A stretch of DNA of 50,483 nt from Verrucomicrobiia bacterium (GTDB lineage: Bacteria; Verrucomicrobiota; Verrucomicrobiia; Limisphaerales; JADLHS01): positions 1 to 50,483 of the forward strand of contig JAHCLO010000038.1 in NCBI GenBank assembly GCA_026125285.1, read 5' to 3'. Position 1 is the stretch's first letter, and each line of letters begins with the position of its first letter. Below, piece by piece: positions 42,028-50,483 of this stretch. The translations under genes were made by a program, and so were the position numbers. The notes under the pieces are model-generated. The model had not been told where the DNA came from, did no database searches, and was given only the letters and a program-made list of their open reading frames with translations.

Positions 42028-42354
42028 CATGCGCCGCCCATGAAGTCCGCCAGGCTGCATGCCGGTGCGGCGGAATGCGTGTTAGGAGACCACCCGCCGG
42101 TTTGCTGACTGCCACCAGCCCGCTGCAAACAAAGCGGTACTGCCCTGCGGCCAGGCAAAAGTGTTGGAGGACAATCCTGGCCTGGAATCGAACTTTGCGT
42201 TCTTCCGTCTTTGCTGGCCATGGGAAATACGGACGGGCCGCACGCCGCACGCCATCGCTTGCACGATTTGTGTCGTGGGATTGACCGGCGCGTGCCTGAC
42301 CGTTGGCCGGGGCAAACCGTCAGAACGCGGCGCAGTTGAGTTCAGGACCCCGTC
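42028..42354. other. Non-coding stretch
   Basis: No gene, repeat or clear regulatory site is seen between the convergent FG-GAP and HEAT-repeat genes. Confidence 0.4.
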
Positions 42355-43323
42355 TCAACCCACGCGGACGACGGCTATGGTCGTGGCTGGCGCGGCCGTG
42401 CGAACTTGTGGCTCAGAATCATTCAGCAAGCCAAGATAAATAGACGTGCGATTGGTGGACTCGCGGTCCGAAAAGCAGATTATGACTTGCTGCCGAATTT
42501 CAGTATGCGGATCGCGAAGGAGTCCCATCAACGGTTGAGTGAATCGAGCATCCCAATTCGATCCGGCACAGCGTGCGGCGTGCAATCGGACGCGCGGCGA
42601 TTCGTCGCGCAGGAGCGTCTCCAGCAGCTCGGGTGGAACAGTCTTCGAACGCTCCTGGAGCGCGCGGATGGCATTCAATCGTTCGGTTGGATTCCCGCTC
42701 TGACACGACGCGAGCAGACGCGGAATGGCGTCATCGCCCGACAGAACGAGCCTTTGCGCGGGGACGAAGCCGTAATTTTCCGACACGGCGGCCGCCAGTA
42801 TCGGAATGGCGGTCTCGAATTCCAGGTCATGCATTTCGGCCGCGGTGAACGTGCGGACCAGTGTTGTCAGTTGCCAATTCCGACCTTTGAGTCGGGAAAG
42901 GACGCGGGAGGACTTCGTGATCTGCGTTGATTCCACGCGCATGTGCTGAAGCAGTTCCGACGGTTTAGCGTAGAATGCTTCAGACAATTTTTCATCCGGC
43001 ATGGGTGTCCCCATTTCCGCAGCGAGCACATTCAAGTCTTCGATCGTCCAGTTCCGGTTGGCACGGCTGGCGGCGCGCGGCAAGCCGGCTTTGGAATCCT
43101 GCACATCCGTCAGCCGGGCGAGTTGCATAGCGCGGAGATTTTGGATCGAGCGAGTTCTCCCGTCAGAACGCCTGTCGTTGTGTCCTATCCACTCGCCGTA
43201 GCTTTGTTCCAACTTCTCGCAGGCCTTCGCGAGCGTGAACTTCTCCAGCAACGGCTCCTGCAAGCCAGCGTGCGCCGAGCGGTATGTCGCGCCCATGCTA
43301 AAGCACGCGACCACTGTTGCCAC
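42355..43323 (-). CDS. HEAT-repeat protein (main part of an amber-split gene)
   Basis: 322 residues from GTG 43323. The C-terminal third contains HEAT-type helical repeats: PERLNAIRALQERSKTVPPELLETLLRDESPRVRLHAARCAG and LMGLLRDPHTEIRQQVIICF. The N-terminal part (EKFTLAKACEKLEQSYGEW) is not recognised. The frame upstream is open except for TAG 43347-43345, giving a full reading of MIQKAERLVR…DELWRVQA-TAG-IREFTSEVATVVACF. GTG 43323 has no ribosome site, so the native start is probably ATG 43506 and the gene is broken. Confidence 0.6.
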   Translation of the reverse strand: MATVVACFSMGATYRSAHAGLQEPLLEKFTLAKACEKLEQSYGEWIGHNDRRSDGRTRSIQNLRAMQLARLTDVQDSKAGLPRAASRANRNWTIEDLNVLAAEMGTPMPDEKLSEAFYAKPSELLQHMRVESTQITKSSRVLSRLKGRNWQLTTLVRTFTAAEMHDLEFETAIPILAAAVSENYGFVPAQRLVLSGDDAIPRLLASCQSGNPTERLNAIRALQERSKTVPPELLETLLRDESPRVRLHAARCAGSNWDARFTQPLMGLLRDPHTEIRQQVIICFSDRESTNRTSIYLGLLNDSEPQVRTAAPATTIAVVRVG

Positions 43324-43344
43324 TTCGGACGTGAATTCCCGGAT

Positions 43345-43506
43345 CTACGCCTGCACTCGCCAAAGCTCGTCAAGCTGGCCTGCAGCCATCGGCGCAAACG
43401 CGCGCGGATTCTTGGGCAAGCCCTCGACACGTAGGTGCCGCCAAGCGCTGTTCATCAGGTCCAGCGTCTTGATCGTCCGCACAAGGCGTTCAGCCTTCTG
43501 AATCAT
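43345..43506 (-). pseudogene. 5' fragment of the HEAT-repeat gene, ending at TAG
   Basis: 53 residues (MIQKAERLVRTIKTLDLMNS…LDELWRVQA) in the same frame as the HEAT-repeat gene and separated from it only by the amber codon and seven further codons. CAG to TAG would restore VQAQIREF. Confidence 0.5.
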
Positions 43507-43744
43507 GAAGCTCGATCCTCAACATTGTTTTCCCGACCAACGTCTCCTCGCGCACACCTTTGAATGGATCACAAATGTTCACGAGACGTCCATTTCCAGA
43601 GTGTATCCTCCGAGCATTGGCTTCATGTGCATTTCAAGGCACGAGGAATCTCCTGACTCTTGCGCTTCTTCCGACGCGCAGACGGGCTGGTGAATTTGCT
43701 TGCCTTGAAATTGCAGGGCTGGATAGCTTCAACCCAGCTTCAGC

Positions 43745-43819
<75 letters not shown>

Positions 43820-43980
43820 TTCCTTGGTGCTGGCAACCGGCTCCAGTTGAGGGTCTTGCAAAGGAGAAGAATTCCACGATTGCGCAAGTCGATCCGGGGT
43901 GGTGACCCGACTTGCTCAATGACTTGCTCAAATCGTCATGGCGTTCCCGCAAAAACTGAAAAAACCAGTTCTTGCGCGGT

Positions 43981-45222
43981 ATGCACGATACAGAACGATT
44001 CGCGGTAAAACAGATCGTTTACAGGACCGGAACACCCACTTACCGCATCCAAGGCCGAATGCCGGACGGAAAGCAGGTCAGGAAGAATGTCCAGACCTTC
44101 CACGAGGCTTTACAGGTCAAAGAGGAATTGGAACTCAAGGCGCGGGGCCAGCCGGTCGAATTTGTACTGCGCAAGACCCGGCTCACACAGGATGAATTGG
44201 CGGAAGCCGAACACGCCATCCGCAGGCTGCGAGATGCCCAAACGGTCCATCCTCATTTGAAGGGCAAATCGCTCCAGTTCGTTGTGGATTTTGCACTGGC
44301 CAACTACAAGGAACCGACCATCACGATTAAAGTCGCGGATGCGGTTGAACAGTTCTTGCAGGTGAAGCGCGTGAAAAAGCGTCGCCACCGCACGATCACC
44401 AACTTGGTGAGCCGCCTGAACAAGCTGGTCAGGGCGTATGGCGACCGATTGGTCAGCGAGATCACGATGGAGCATCTCGAAGGGTTGATGAACGGCTGCG
44501 ACTACGGAGCCATCAGTCAGAACCACTATAGAACCACATTCCGCAGCTTCTTCGGGTGGTGCCGTAAACGAAAGTACTGCACTTCAAATCCGGCAGAGGA
44601 CATCGAAGTGGCCGATGTCGATGATCGTGATCCTGAGATTCTGACCCTCGATCAGGCCAAGGCTTTGTTGCAGGCCGCCTATCAGCACAAGGAAGGCGTG
44701 TTGGCTCCCTTTGTGGTCCTTGGCCTTTTCTGCGGCCTGCGGCCAGCGGAGATCGGACGACTAAAGTGGAAAATGGTTAATCTCACCGCGAAGATAATCA
44801 CTGTAACTGGAGGCGCGGCAAAGAAGCGCAAGCGTCGCCACGTCGAACTTTGCAGCAACGTGGTCGAATGGCTTACCCCGATGATCGGCAATAGAATTAT
44901 GCCGAAAAACTTCCGGCGGCATTTTGATGCCGTGCGGCGGTTGGCGGGTTTCAGAGGCAGCGTAAGCCACCAGCAGGCGGACGATGCCTTGCTGGCGTGG
45001 CCACATGACGCAATCCGGCACACGGCGATTTCGTGTCACTTTGCAGCTTTTGAAGACGAAGGAAAGACCGCCAAATGGGCAGGTCAAAGCGTTGATGTCA
45101 TGCACAATCACTACAAGGGGCTGGTCATTAAGGCGGATGCGGAGGTTTTTTGGAGTTGGACGCCCACTGGCATTCAAAGCCCAGAGCCAAAGGGCCAGCA
45201 GGTGGACAAAATCGCCGCTTAA
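43981..45222 (+). CDS. int: Tyrosine-type site-specific integrase
   Basis: 413 residues from ATG 43981 (TTG 43972 possible). An N-terminal arm-binding part (TYRIQGRMPDGKQVRKNV) is followed by a SAM-like core-binding domain (ITIKVADAVEQFLQVKRVKKRRHRTITN) and the catalytic domain: Arg in GLFCGLRPAEIGRLKW, HxxR in PHDAIRHTAIS, and the late His/Trp plus nucleophile Tyr in AKWAGQSVDVMHNHYKG. It lies next to tRNA-Thr and reads away from it, the usual arrangement for an integrative element. The local base composition is less GC-rich than the host genes to the left. Confidence 0.93.
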   Translation: MHDTERFAVKQIVYRTGTPTYRIQGRMPDGKQVRKNVQTFHEALQVKEELELKARGQPVEFVLRKTRLTQDELAEAEHAIRRLRDAQTVHPHLKGKSLQFVVDFALANYKEPTITIKVADAVEQFLQVKRVKKRRHRTITNLVSRLNKLVRAYGDRLVSEITMEHLEGLMNGCDYGAISQNHYRTTFRSFFGWCRKRKYCTSNPAEDIEVADVDDRDPEILTLDQAKALLQAAYQHKEGVLAPFVVLGLFCGLRPAEIGRLKWKMVNLTAKIITVTGGAAKKRKRRHVELCSNVVEWLTPMIGNRIMPKNFRRHFDAVRRLAGFRGSVSHQQADDALLAWPHDAIRHTAISCHFAAFEDEGKTAKWAGQSVDVMHNHYKGLVIKADAEVFWSWTPTGIQSPEPKGQQVDKIAA

Positions 45223-45338
45223 CCTTGGGAAGGACGCTTTCCGCCATCAGGTTGCCCGGCTGTAAGCGCCAATTCCCGATACAATCAAAGTGTCAGCGGT
45301 AGTGACGTACACCCCGATGCGCTTGGTTCTAAAATGGC

Positions 45339-45659
45339 ATGTTCAGCGGCCAACCAGAACCAAGCGGTGCAACCGACAAACGTGTGAATGCGGTCGAGTT
45401 GCTTGATGTTTTGTACAGTCAGAAGTCGCGGCCTTCGCTGCGTTGGCTCCGCAAGATGACCGCCGCCGGTATCATCCCGGTGGAGCGCCACGGCAGGATG
45501 CTTTTTTATGTCCCTTCGCAGGTCGTAGCGGCCCTGAACCGCTATGGCCGGTTCCATGAGCAGGAGCGAAAGAAGCGCAGGGCGGCCAAGATCGAGGCGA
45601 ATCAAACCGACGCGCAATCCAAAGAGGTCGATGACCAAACAAGCCGCGCTGAGGTATGA
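45339..45659 (+). CDS. Small DNA-binding protein (excisionase-like)
   Basis: 106 residues. A helix-turn-helix of the MerR/excisionase type is suggested by NAVELLDVLYSQKSRPSLRWLRKMTAAGIIP followed by the wing-like VERHGRMLFYVPSQVVAAL. The C-terminus is charged (HEQERKKRRAAKIEAN). Its place just after the integrase supports a role in excision or element control. The start ATG at 45339 is tentative. Confidence 0.6.
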   Translation: MFSGQPEPSGATDKRVNAVELLDVLYSQKSRPSLRWLRKMTAAGIIPVERHGRMLFYVPSQVVAALNRYGRFHEQERKKRRAAKIEANQTDAQSKEVDDQTSRAEV

Positions 45660-46435
45660 CCGTGGTGTTGGTCCTGCGTCGTCAGCATGACATTGGCGTT
45701 CTGTCTCGCGCACAAGGCGCGGTCGTAACTGGGATCAAATGTTGACAGCCTGCGAGTCCCCATAAACGTCACCTTCATGTCGTGGGTCACCTGATGCACG
45801 CGCAGGAATTGTCTCAGAAGGGCGGGTCAACACGGTGAAAGCACTTGCCTGCACAGCTAACGACCGCCTTCGCTGATGAGCTTGGCATTCAATGTTGACA
45901 GCCCCGACGGTGTAAACTTTTTCTGGCGGAAGCTACGCAGCGTCGGCGTCGAGGTTGATCCCACACCCAAAATATGCTGAATCACCTTCCAACCAGAATC
46001 CGGTCGTTGAACTCAGGCATGGTACCATGAAGTCATCCGCCGCCAGCCTGCCTGCAAAGCGCATTTGCCCATAAACTGCCGTATTTGGCGCGTTTCCCCT
46101 GCACATAAAATTTGCCGCTGACAGCTACGCCTCACCTCCATCAGGGCGCGGCAAAACTTTTTTCAGCCGCCGTGTCGTATAGGACGCAAAACCCCGTTCT
46201 CAACTTGTGATGCGCACATCGCTGTAGTGGCGAGTGCCATCGTCGGCGATGAAAACGACACTAACTGAAACCTCTTTGACCGTGCCGGGCCGTGCCCTTC
46301 GGGGACGTGCTGGGGTACCAGCATTTTTCATCCACGCGTTCGGTGCGGTCGCTTCACAAATCCCCAGTCGCGCCAAGCCCGCGCCGCGTCGTGGCTGCAA
46401 ACCTGTGCGGGCATGACGAAACTACTGGAGGAAAA
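45660..46435. other. Long non-coding stretch in the element with direct repeat
   Basis: About 780 bases without a supported gene. A 13-base direct repeat AATGTTGACAGCC occurs at 45738-45750 and 45891-45903 and contains a TTGACA box, so it may mark two promoters or protein-binding sites. A short minus-strand frame ending near 46200 (VSVVFIADDGTRHYSDVRITS) looks faintly protein-like but has no clear start. Confidence 0.4.
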
Positions 46436-46846
46436 ATGAACAACCAAACGCTTGAGCAAAGGCTCAGTAAGACCGTCGACAGTGCGATTTTCGATACCTT
46501 GGAACTGTCGAATGTTAACCGGCTCATCCCAGCAGAGCCATTAGTCAGGGACGATACAAAAGTGATGGCTCAACGCATCGCAAGGAAGCTGACCGAGGCA
46601 CTGTCCCAGTTCGCCGGCGAGCTGACCGAGCAAGGCTGGCGTGAGATGACAATGGTGGCGACTGATGAGGCTTTGGCCAATGACGACCCCCTCAAACTCA
46701 GAAATGAGCCAAAACTCGCACATGCCGTGGCTGACTACACAGCGTATCTCGTGGCTCCTGCCGGTTCCGACTGGGCCTTGGCAGCTATGGCTGACGAGGA
46801 CGATTACCGGGGTTGCAACGGGCAATCGAGTGCCACGTGGGACTGA
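46436..46846 (+). CDS. Hypothetical element protein
   Basis: 136 residues starting MNNQTLEQRLSKTVDSAIFD. ATG 46436 is chosen over an upstream frame start (46292) because a strong ribosome site TGGAGG lies just before it. Mostly helical and acidic (AQRIARKLTEALSQFAGELTEQGW, VATDEALANDD). No family recognised; cargo or accessory protein of the integrative element. Confidence 0.6.
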   Translation: MNNQTLEQRLSKTVDSAIFDTLELSNVNRLIPAEPLVRDDTKVMAQRIARKLTEALSQFAGELTEQGWREMTMVATDEALANDDPLKLRNEPKLAHAVADYTAYLVAPAGSDWALAAMADEDDYRGCNGQSSATWD

Positions 46847-47195
46847 CTCTCATGCCCACTCCATGACCAGTGACAAACCATCACGCCGTGGCCAGCCGTC
46901 GCACGGCATCGGTGAGCGGTGCCGCCGGGCCAGCGCGCTGCCTCCGGTGTGCATCTGTGAATGTACACAACGAAGGGTGGCTTTTCACGCCGTGCTCTCT
47001 GCTCTGGGTTTTCAATTTTCGGGTTGACCACGCATCGACGTAAACTTCATTGGAGGTCTGATATTATTGGGTCTTGTGACTTATTGTTCCTGACGCCCAG
47101 CAGAGTGCGTTGTTTACATTGACCTTAAAGTCGGAGTGCAAGGCGAGGATCAGTACGAACCGGAGTGAACCAAGACGAGATGTGTAGTTAGGGAC
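46847..47195. other. Non-coding stretch in the element
   Basis: About 350 bases with no supported gene. It presumably holds the promoter for the helix-turn-helix gene at 47196. Confidence 0.35.
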
Positions 47196-47444
47196 ATGAT
47201 CGACCAATCATCACAAATCGAAGATCGGCTCACGCCGCTTAGCGTCTGGCTGAGGGGCGTCGGGCGGAGCAAAGCTACCGGCTGGCGCTGGCGGCGGCGC
47301 GGCTGGCTCCGCGTCGTCAATATCGGCGGACGCAATTACGTGCCCGCAGACGAAATTGGACGTTTTCTCCAGCGGGCGGATGCAGGTGAGTTTTCCCGTA
47401 ACAATCATCCGCCGCTGAAAAATGGAAATCATCTGTTGAAATAA
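47196..47444 (+). CDS. Helix-turn-helix (AlpA/excisionase-like) protein
   Basis: 82 residues. LTPLSVWLRGVGRSKATGWRWRRRGWLRVVNIGGRNYVPADEIGRFLQRA has the pattern of MerR-type excisionases, with a recognition helix at SKATGWRWRRRG and a wing at VNIGGRNYV. It probably controls excision or replication of the element. The replication gene follows after 133 bases, with a hairpin between them. Confidence 0.75.
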   Translation: MIDQSSQIEDRLTPLSVWLRGVGRSKATGWRWRRRGWLRVVNIGGRNYVPADEIGRFLQRADAGEFSRNNHPPLKNGNHLLK

Positions 47445-47448
47445 AAAA

Positions 47449-47465
47449 CCCCGCTGGAGGCGGGG
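47449..47465. terminator. GC-rich hairpin with A/T tract
   Basis: CCCCGC-TGGAG-GCGGGG preceded by six A bases on the + strand. On the minus strand it is a standard intrinsic terminator (hairpin then TTTTTT). It lies right after the helix-turn-helix gene stop. Confidence 0.6.
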
Positions 47466-47577
47466 TGGCTGATTGCTCAACAGTGATAACTGACTTCAGC
47501 CTATCCCACCGACAACGTTGACGCAAGCAATTTGCTTTGCCCAATCGCTTCCAGCAGCAGCCCAAGCATGAACGAGA

Positions 47578-50286
47578 ATGAAAAGTTCAGACAAACAAGG
47601 TGTCGACGGGGATGATGGTGACGGGGACGCCCGACTGAAAAAGTACGGTGAGCACGTGGTTGAAACCGGGATGCGCTTTGATGCTTCGAGGAAGATCAGC
47701 GTCGGCACGGCGCGGGACAATGACATTGTGCGCCAGATGACTGTGGAAGAAGCCATCAGATTCGTTCGCTCTGCCGAATCGAAACGGGCTGTCGATGATG
47801 CGCTGAAGTGGAGTGCGCGGCTACAGATGGAACTGCTGACACTGGTAAAAGAATTCCGAACGAAGGGCCGATTCGATTTTGACAACACAGTCGGCCTCCA
47901 GAATCTGTGGCGCAACCAGAGAAAAGACGTGGCGCAGGAGTTGACAAATGTGCTGAAGGAGTTTGGGGATCAGGATGAGGAAGCGATAAAGCCGAAACTG
48001 AAGGCGATAGCGTGGCGGTGCGCCAAGGCGATGCGCCTGTCCGGGTTCATGTGGGCCGGGAGGTTCGGCCTCCGCAACAATCATTCCCTGCTGACGCCAT
48101 CCGGGTTGATGTGTGTCGATCTCGACAAGCTAAAGGTCGACATCGAGAAGCTGATGAACAACTTGATGAACGACCCACTGATATTCTGGGCTGCCCGGAG
48201 TCCATCGGGGAAGGGCGTCAAGGTGCTGGTCAGAGTACCAGATGACGCAGCCCTGAACGAAAAGACTTACTTGGCTTGCTTTGAAACTTTTGAGCGGTAC
48301 ATGGCCGCGAATTATCCGGGCGTTTCGATCTCCGTTGACAAACAGGCAAAAGCGGTCGCTCAGCTTTGCTTTTTCATGCACGACCCCGATTCGTTCTGGA
48401 ATCCAGATGCCTATATCCTGCACCCGGATGAAGACTTGATGGCACGACGCGCTGAAAGTGCGAAGGCCAATAAGAAAAAGCCAGCGGACGCGAGTGGGTC
48501 AGCGACGGATGCGCAGACGGACACCAAGCAGGGCAGTGCTGGAAAGGAACCGCAATCCGCTCGCCGTGAAGGTCGGGGTTTTCCGTTCGATTCGTATCCG
48601 CCCGATAAACAATGGGAGACGGTGCGTTCTGCTGTCGGAAGTCTTGAGGATTGGCTCGCCGGATTACCACCAGGTCAAGGTGGGCGAAACGGTGCTTGGA
48701 CGCGTCTTGGATTTGCTTTTGGTGAGTGGTTCAAGCAACTGGCCGATGACGACATCCGTGAGCAGGCCAAGGGGTGGCTGTTGGAGTTGGCGGCCCAGCA
48801 CTATGCTGGCAACGAGGGTTGCGTCGAGCGTGCTATGGACGGCAGCAATGGCACCTGTGGGTTGGGCACGCTATTCATGATGGCCAAAGAACATGGCGGG
48901 TGGAAACCGCCGTGGGCCTCCGGGAGTCGCTCCGAAGGGCCAAAGAAGGAATGGTTCATCATGGAGCACGTGTGCGATTTTCAGGGTCTGTTGCCTCCGA
49001 TCAAATGCGTCGGCAACCAGTGGTACAAGGAAGGGAATGGACTCTGGATACCTGTTGAGCGGAATGAATACGAACCAGACGCGTTGGAGGTACTACCCTT
49101 CTCCTTGAGAACCAGCAAACGGGCGACCGAGGTCATGGCTACCTTCCAGAAGCAGCAGCAGGTGCCCCGGAGCACGCTCAAGACCGCTTGCATCTGGGAA
49201 AATCAAACCCAGCAGGCGGTATTGGTAAATTGCCGCAACGGTCTGCTGCGAGTGACTGCTGAGGGCATCGAGTTATTCGACCATGACCCAGAGGCATACT
49301 GTTTTACAGGGCAGTTGGCAGCCGCGTATAACGCAGGGGCCGAGTGCCAAGTGTTTGAAAGAGTCCTATCGGACGCGCAACCGGGCAACCGGGCGAGACA
49401 TCTTCTGATTTGGTTCATCGGCTACATGCTGTTGCCCAGTCTCAAGTACCGCATTTGTCTTATCAACTACGGCCCGACTGGAACGAGCAAGTCTACGGTC
49501 TTCGATTACGGCGTCGGCAGTGTTCTCGGTGATGGTGTCACAAAACATCTTTCACTGTCGGACATCTGCTCCACAACCGGATACTCATTGCCGGGATTAC
49601 AGCACGCCTTGCTGAACGTCGGCGGCGAACTGGATGCTGATGAACTGGCCCAGTCGAGCCGGTTCAAACTTCTGGTTGGCGGGGAGTCCTTTGAGGTCAG
49701 AGGTATCTATGGACGCCCGTTTACGCTGCGTGACTACATCGTCAAGCTCGTGTTTCTGACGAACCACCTTCCGCGCTTCAAGAGCGGTACTGACGCAGAA
49801 CTGGCGCGGATGCGCTTTCTCCAATGGACTCAGGTTCCTAATGTGCCTGACCCGACCCTCCAGCAAAGTCTCCCCACCGAAAAGGACGGCATCTTTAGCC
49901 GGTGGATGGTGCCCGCGTTACAGTGGGTCATGGAGGGCGAACTGCCGCCCGAAGATGACGAGATGGTTCGGCGTGAGTTTGCCGTCCGCAACGATCCGGT
50001 AGGGGTCTTCGTCAAGAAATGCTGCGTGGTTGAAGGTAATGCCAGTATTACCAAAGATGACTTGTTCCGCTCATTCAAAAAATTTGTGGAAGTGAATGAT
50101 CTCAACCTTGGGCTTCTGGAAAAAAACACGTTTGGACGCCTGCTGCTTGAACGGTGTTGTGGAAAAGTCCGGGCGACGCGACCACGCGGTGCGGGCGGCC
50201 ATCGCAGCCACATCTACGTCGGTATCCGCCTAACCGACGAGTTCAAAAAGGAGTGCGACGAGCGTGGGGCCGGTGATGATTACTGA
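47578..50286 (+). CDS. VirE_N/BT4734-like domain plus SF3 helicase replication protein
   Basis: 902 residues. Residues about 165-300 (LMCVDLDKLKVDIEKL, DPLIFWAARSPSGKGVKVLVRVP, YPGVSISVDKQAKAVAQLCFF) resemble the VirE_N/BT4734-type domain found at the front of mobile-element primases. A linker with low-complexity ADASGSATDAQTDTK leads to a primase C-terminal-like helical region. The superfamily 3 helicase part has Walker A GPTGTSKST (about 632-640), Walker B-like NVGGELDADEL (about 679) and the sensor TNHLP (about 727). It probably starts or drives replication of the integrative element. The right neighbour is outside the window. Confidence 0.82.
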   Translation: MKSSDKQGVDGDDGDGDARLKKYGEHVVETGMRFDASRKISVGTARDNDIVRQMTVEEAIRFVRSAESKRAVDDALKWSARLQMELLTLVKEFRTKGRFDFDNTVGLQNLWRNQRKDVAQELTNVLKEFGDQDEEAIKPKLKAIAWRCAKAMRLSGFMWAGRFGLRNNHSLLTPSGLMCVDLDKLKVDIEKLMNNLMNDPLIFWAARSPSGKGVKVLVRVPDDAALNEKTYLACFETFERYMAANYPGVSISVDKQAKAVAQLCFFMHDPDSFWNPDAYILHPDEDLMARRAESAKANKKKPADASGSATDAQTDTKQGSAGKEPQSARREGRGFPFDSYPPDKQWETVRSAVGSLEDWLAGLPPGQGGRNGAWTRLGFAFGEWFKQLADDDIREQAKGWLLELAAQHYAGNEGCVERAMDGSNGTCGLGTLFMMAKEHGGWKPPWASGSRSEGPKKEWFIMEHVCDFQGLLPPIKCVGNQWYKEGNGLWIPVERNEYEPDALEVLPFSLRTSKRATEVMATFQKQQQVPRSTLKTACIWENQTQQAVLVNCRNGLLRVTAEGIELFDHDPEAYCFTGQLAAAYNAGAECQVFERVLSDAQPGNRARHLLIWFIGYMLLPSLKYRICLINYGPTGTSKSTVFDYGVGSVLGDGVTKHLSLSDICSTTGYSLPGLQHALLNVGGELDADELAQSSRFKLLVGGESFEVRGIYGRPFTLRDYIVKLVFLTNHLPRFKSGTDAELARMRFLQWTQVPNVPDPTLQQSLPTEKDGIFSRWMVPALQWVMEGELPPEDDEMVRREFAVRNDPVGVFVKKCCVVEGNASITKDDLFRSFKKFVEVNDLNLGLLEKNTFGRLLLERCCGKVRATRPRGAGGHRSHIYVGIRLTDEFKKECDERGAGDDY

Positions 50287-50483
50287 TTGAGCCACAAGCT
50301 GCAAACCGGCTTTTCGGTCAGGGTTGGCCAAAATTGGGCCGGGGAAAGAGCCTTGTTAACCTGTTGATTCCGAACCGGCGGTCAGGGTGGTCATGCTGGT
50401 CAGAGCAGACAATCTATTAAACCGTGTACTTCGCCTCGTTTGCTTCTTCATAAACTCAACCACAGCCATCCCTCAGGCGGATG
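50287..50483. other. Non-coding right edge
   Basis: About 200 bases with no supported gene and no copy of the tRNA-Thr 3' end. Confidence 0.35.

Noticed and set aside
40474..42060. 528-codon frame opposite the amber-split FG-GAP gene
   Set aside because: It is open across the TAG position only because it is on the other strand; Arg/Gly-rich with no domain, while the + strand shows repeats in register.
38650..43506. Genome-wide recoding of TAG as an amino acid
   Set aside because: The response regulator, histidine kinase and PrsW-like genes in the same window terminate properly at TAG.
46200..46400. 66-codon minus-strand gene upstream of 46436
   Set aside because: Only the last ~20 residues look protein-like, and there is no plausible start or ribosome site.

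Overview
The window looks like chromosomal DNA of a high-GC, Gram-negative bacterium of the Verrucomicrobiota, probably the Pedosphaera/Limisphaerales side. This is inferred from the gene content: lpxB, Rex, a Tat-exported Gfo/Idh/MocA oxidoreductase, a ThuA-like protein, an ECF sigma factor beside a Ser/Thr kinase with TPRs, large secreted beta-helix, FG-GAP and Ig-like proteins, and many short palindromic repeats between genes. No rRNA is present. There is one tRNA.

Layout. 1-2139: the end of an unknown gene cut by a two-gene IS4-type insertion sequence. 2.4-9.4 kb: housekeeping and regulatory genes, namely a DUF2959-like lipoprotein, a ceramidase-like secreted protein, lpxB with a small membrane protein, rex, and a translationally coupled histidine kinase/response regulator pair. 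9.5-12.2 kb: a fucose/arabinose-isomerase-like protein and a sugar-binding lipoprotein in one operon. The matching permease lies 14.6 kb away at 26.8-27.8 kb and no ATPase is present. 12.3-26.7 kb: two tandem beta-helix surface proteins with a retropepsin-like protease pair between them, a small secreted protein, an IS1380-type transposase, a secreted protein with a duplicated domain that is translationally coupled to a Ser/Thr kinase, and the ECF sigma factor. 28.0-30.9 kb: a graveyard with a secreted-protein fragment, a second inverted copy of the IS4-type element, an RHS (YD-repeat) scrap and a truncated copy of the 2.4-kb lipoprotein gene. 31-36.4 kb: a PrsW-like protease, the Gfo/Idh/MocA protein, the ThuA protein and an orphan DNA methyltransferase. 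36.9-43.5 kb: FG-GAP/GloVer-type surface proteins and a HEAT-repeat protein. The last two of these genes are each broken by a TAG codon. 43.7 kb to the right edge: tRNA-Thr(CGT) followed by a tyrosine integrase, small DNA-binding proteins and a VirE_N/SF3-helicase replication protein, which together form the left part of an integrative element whose right end is outside the window.

The most interesting signals are these. (i) A hairpin abuts the transposase start codon in both IS4-type copies; its position is the same but its stem sequences differ. (ii) A shared promoter-like motif, TGAAAT-N14-TCCGCTGTAA, precedes the kinase gene and the small secreted-protein gene near the ECF sigma factor. 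(iii) A palindromic repeat is inserted in frame inside the kinase catalytic domain. (iv) A sigma factor, kinase and duplicated secreted protein form a module. (v) Two adjacent surface/HEAT genes carry in-frame amber codons.
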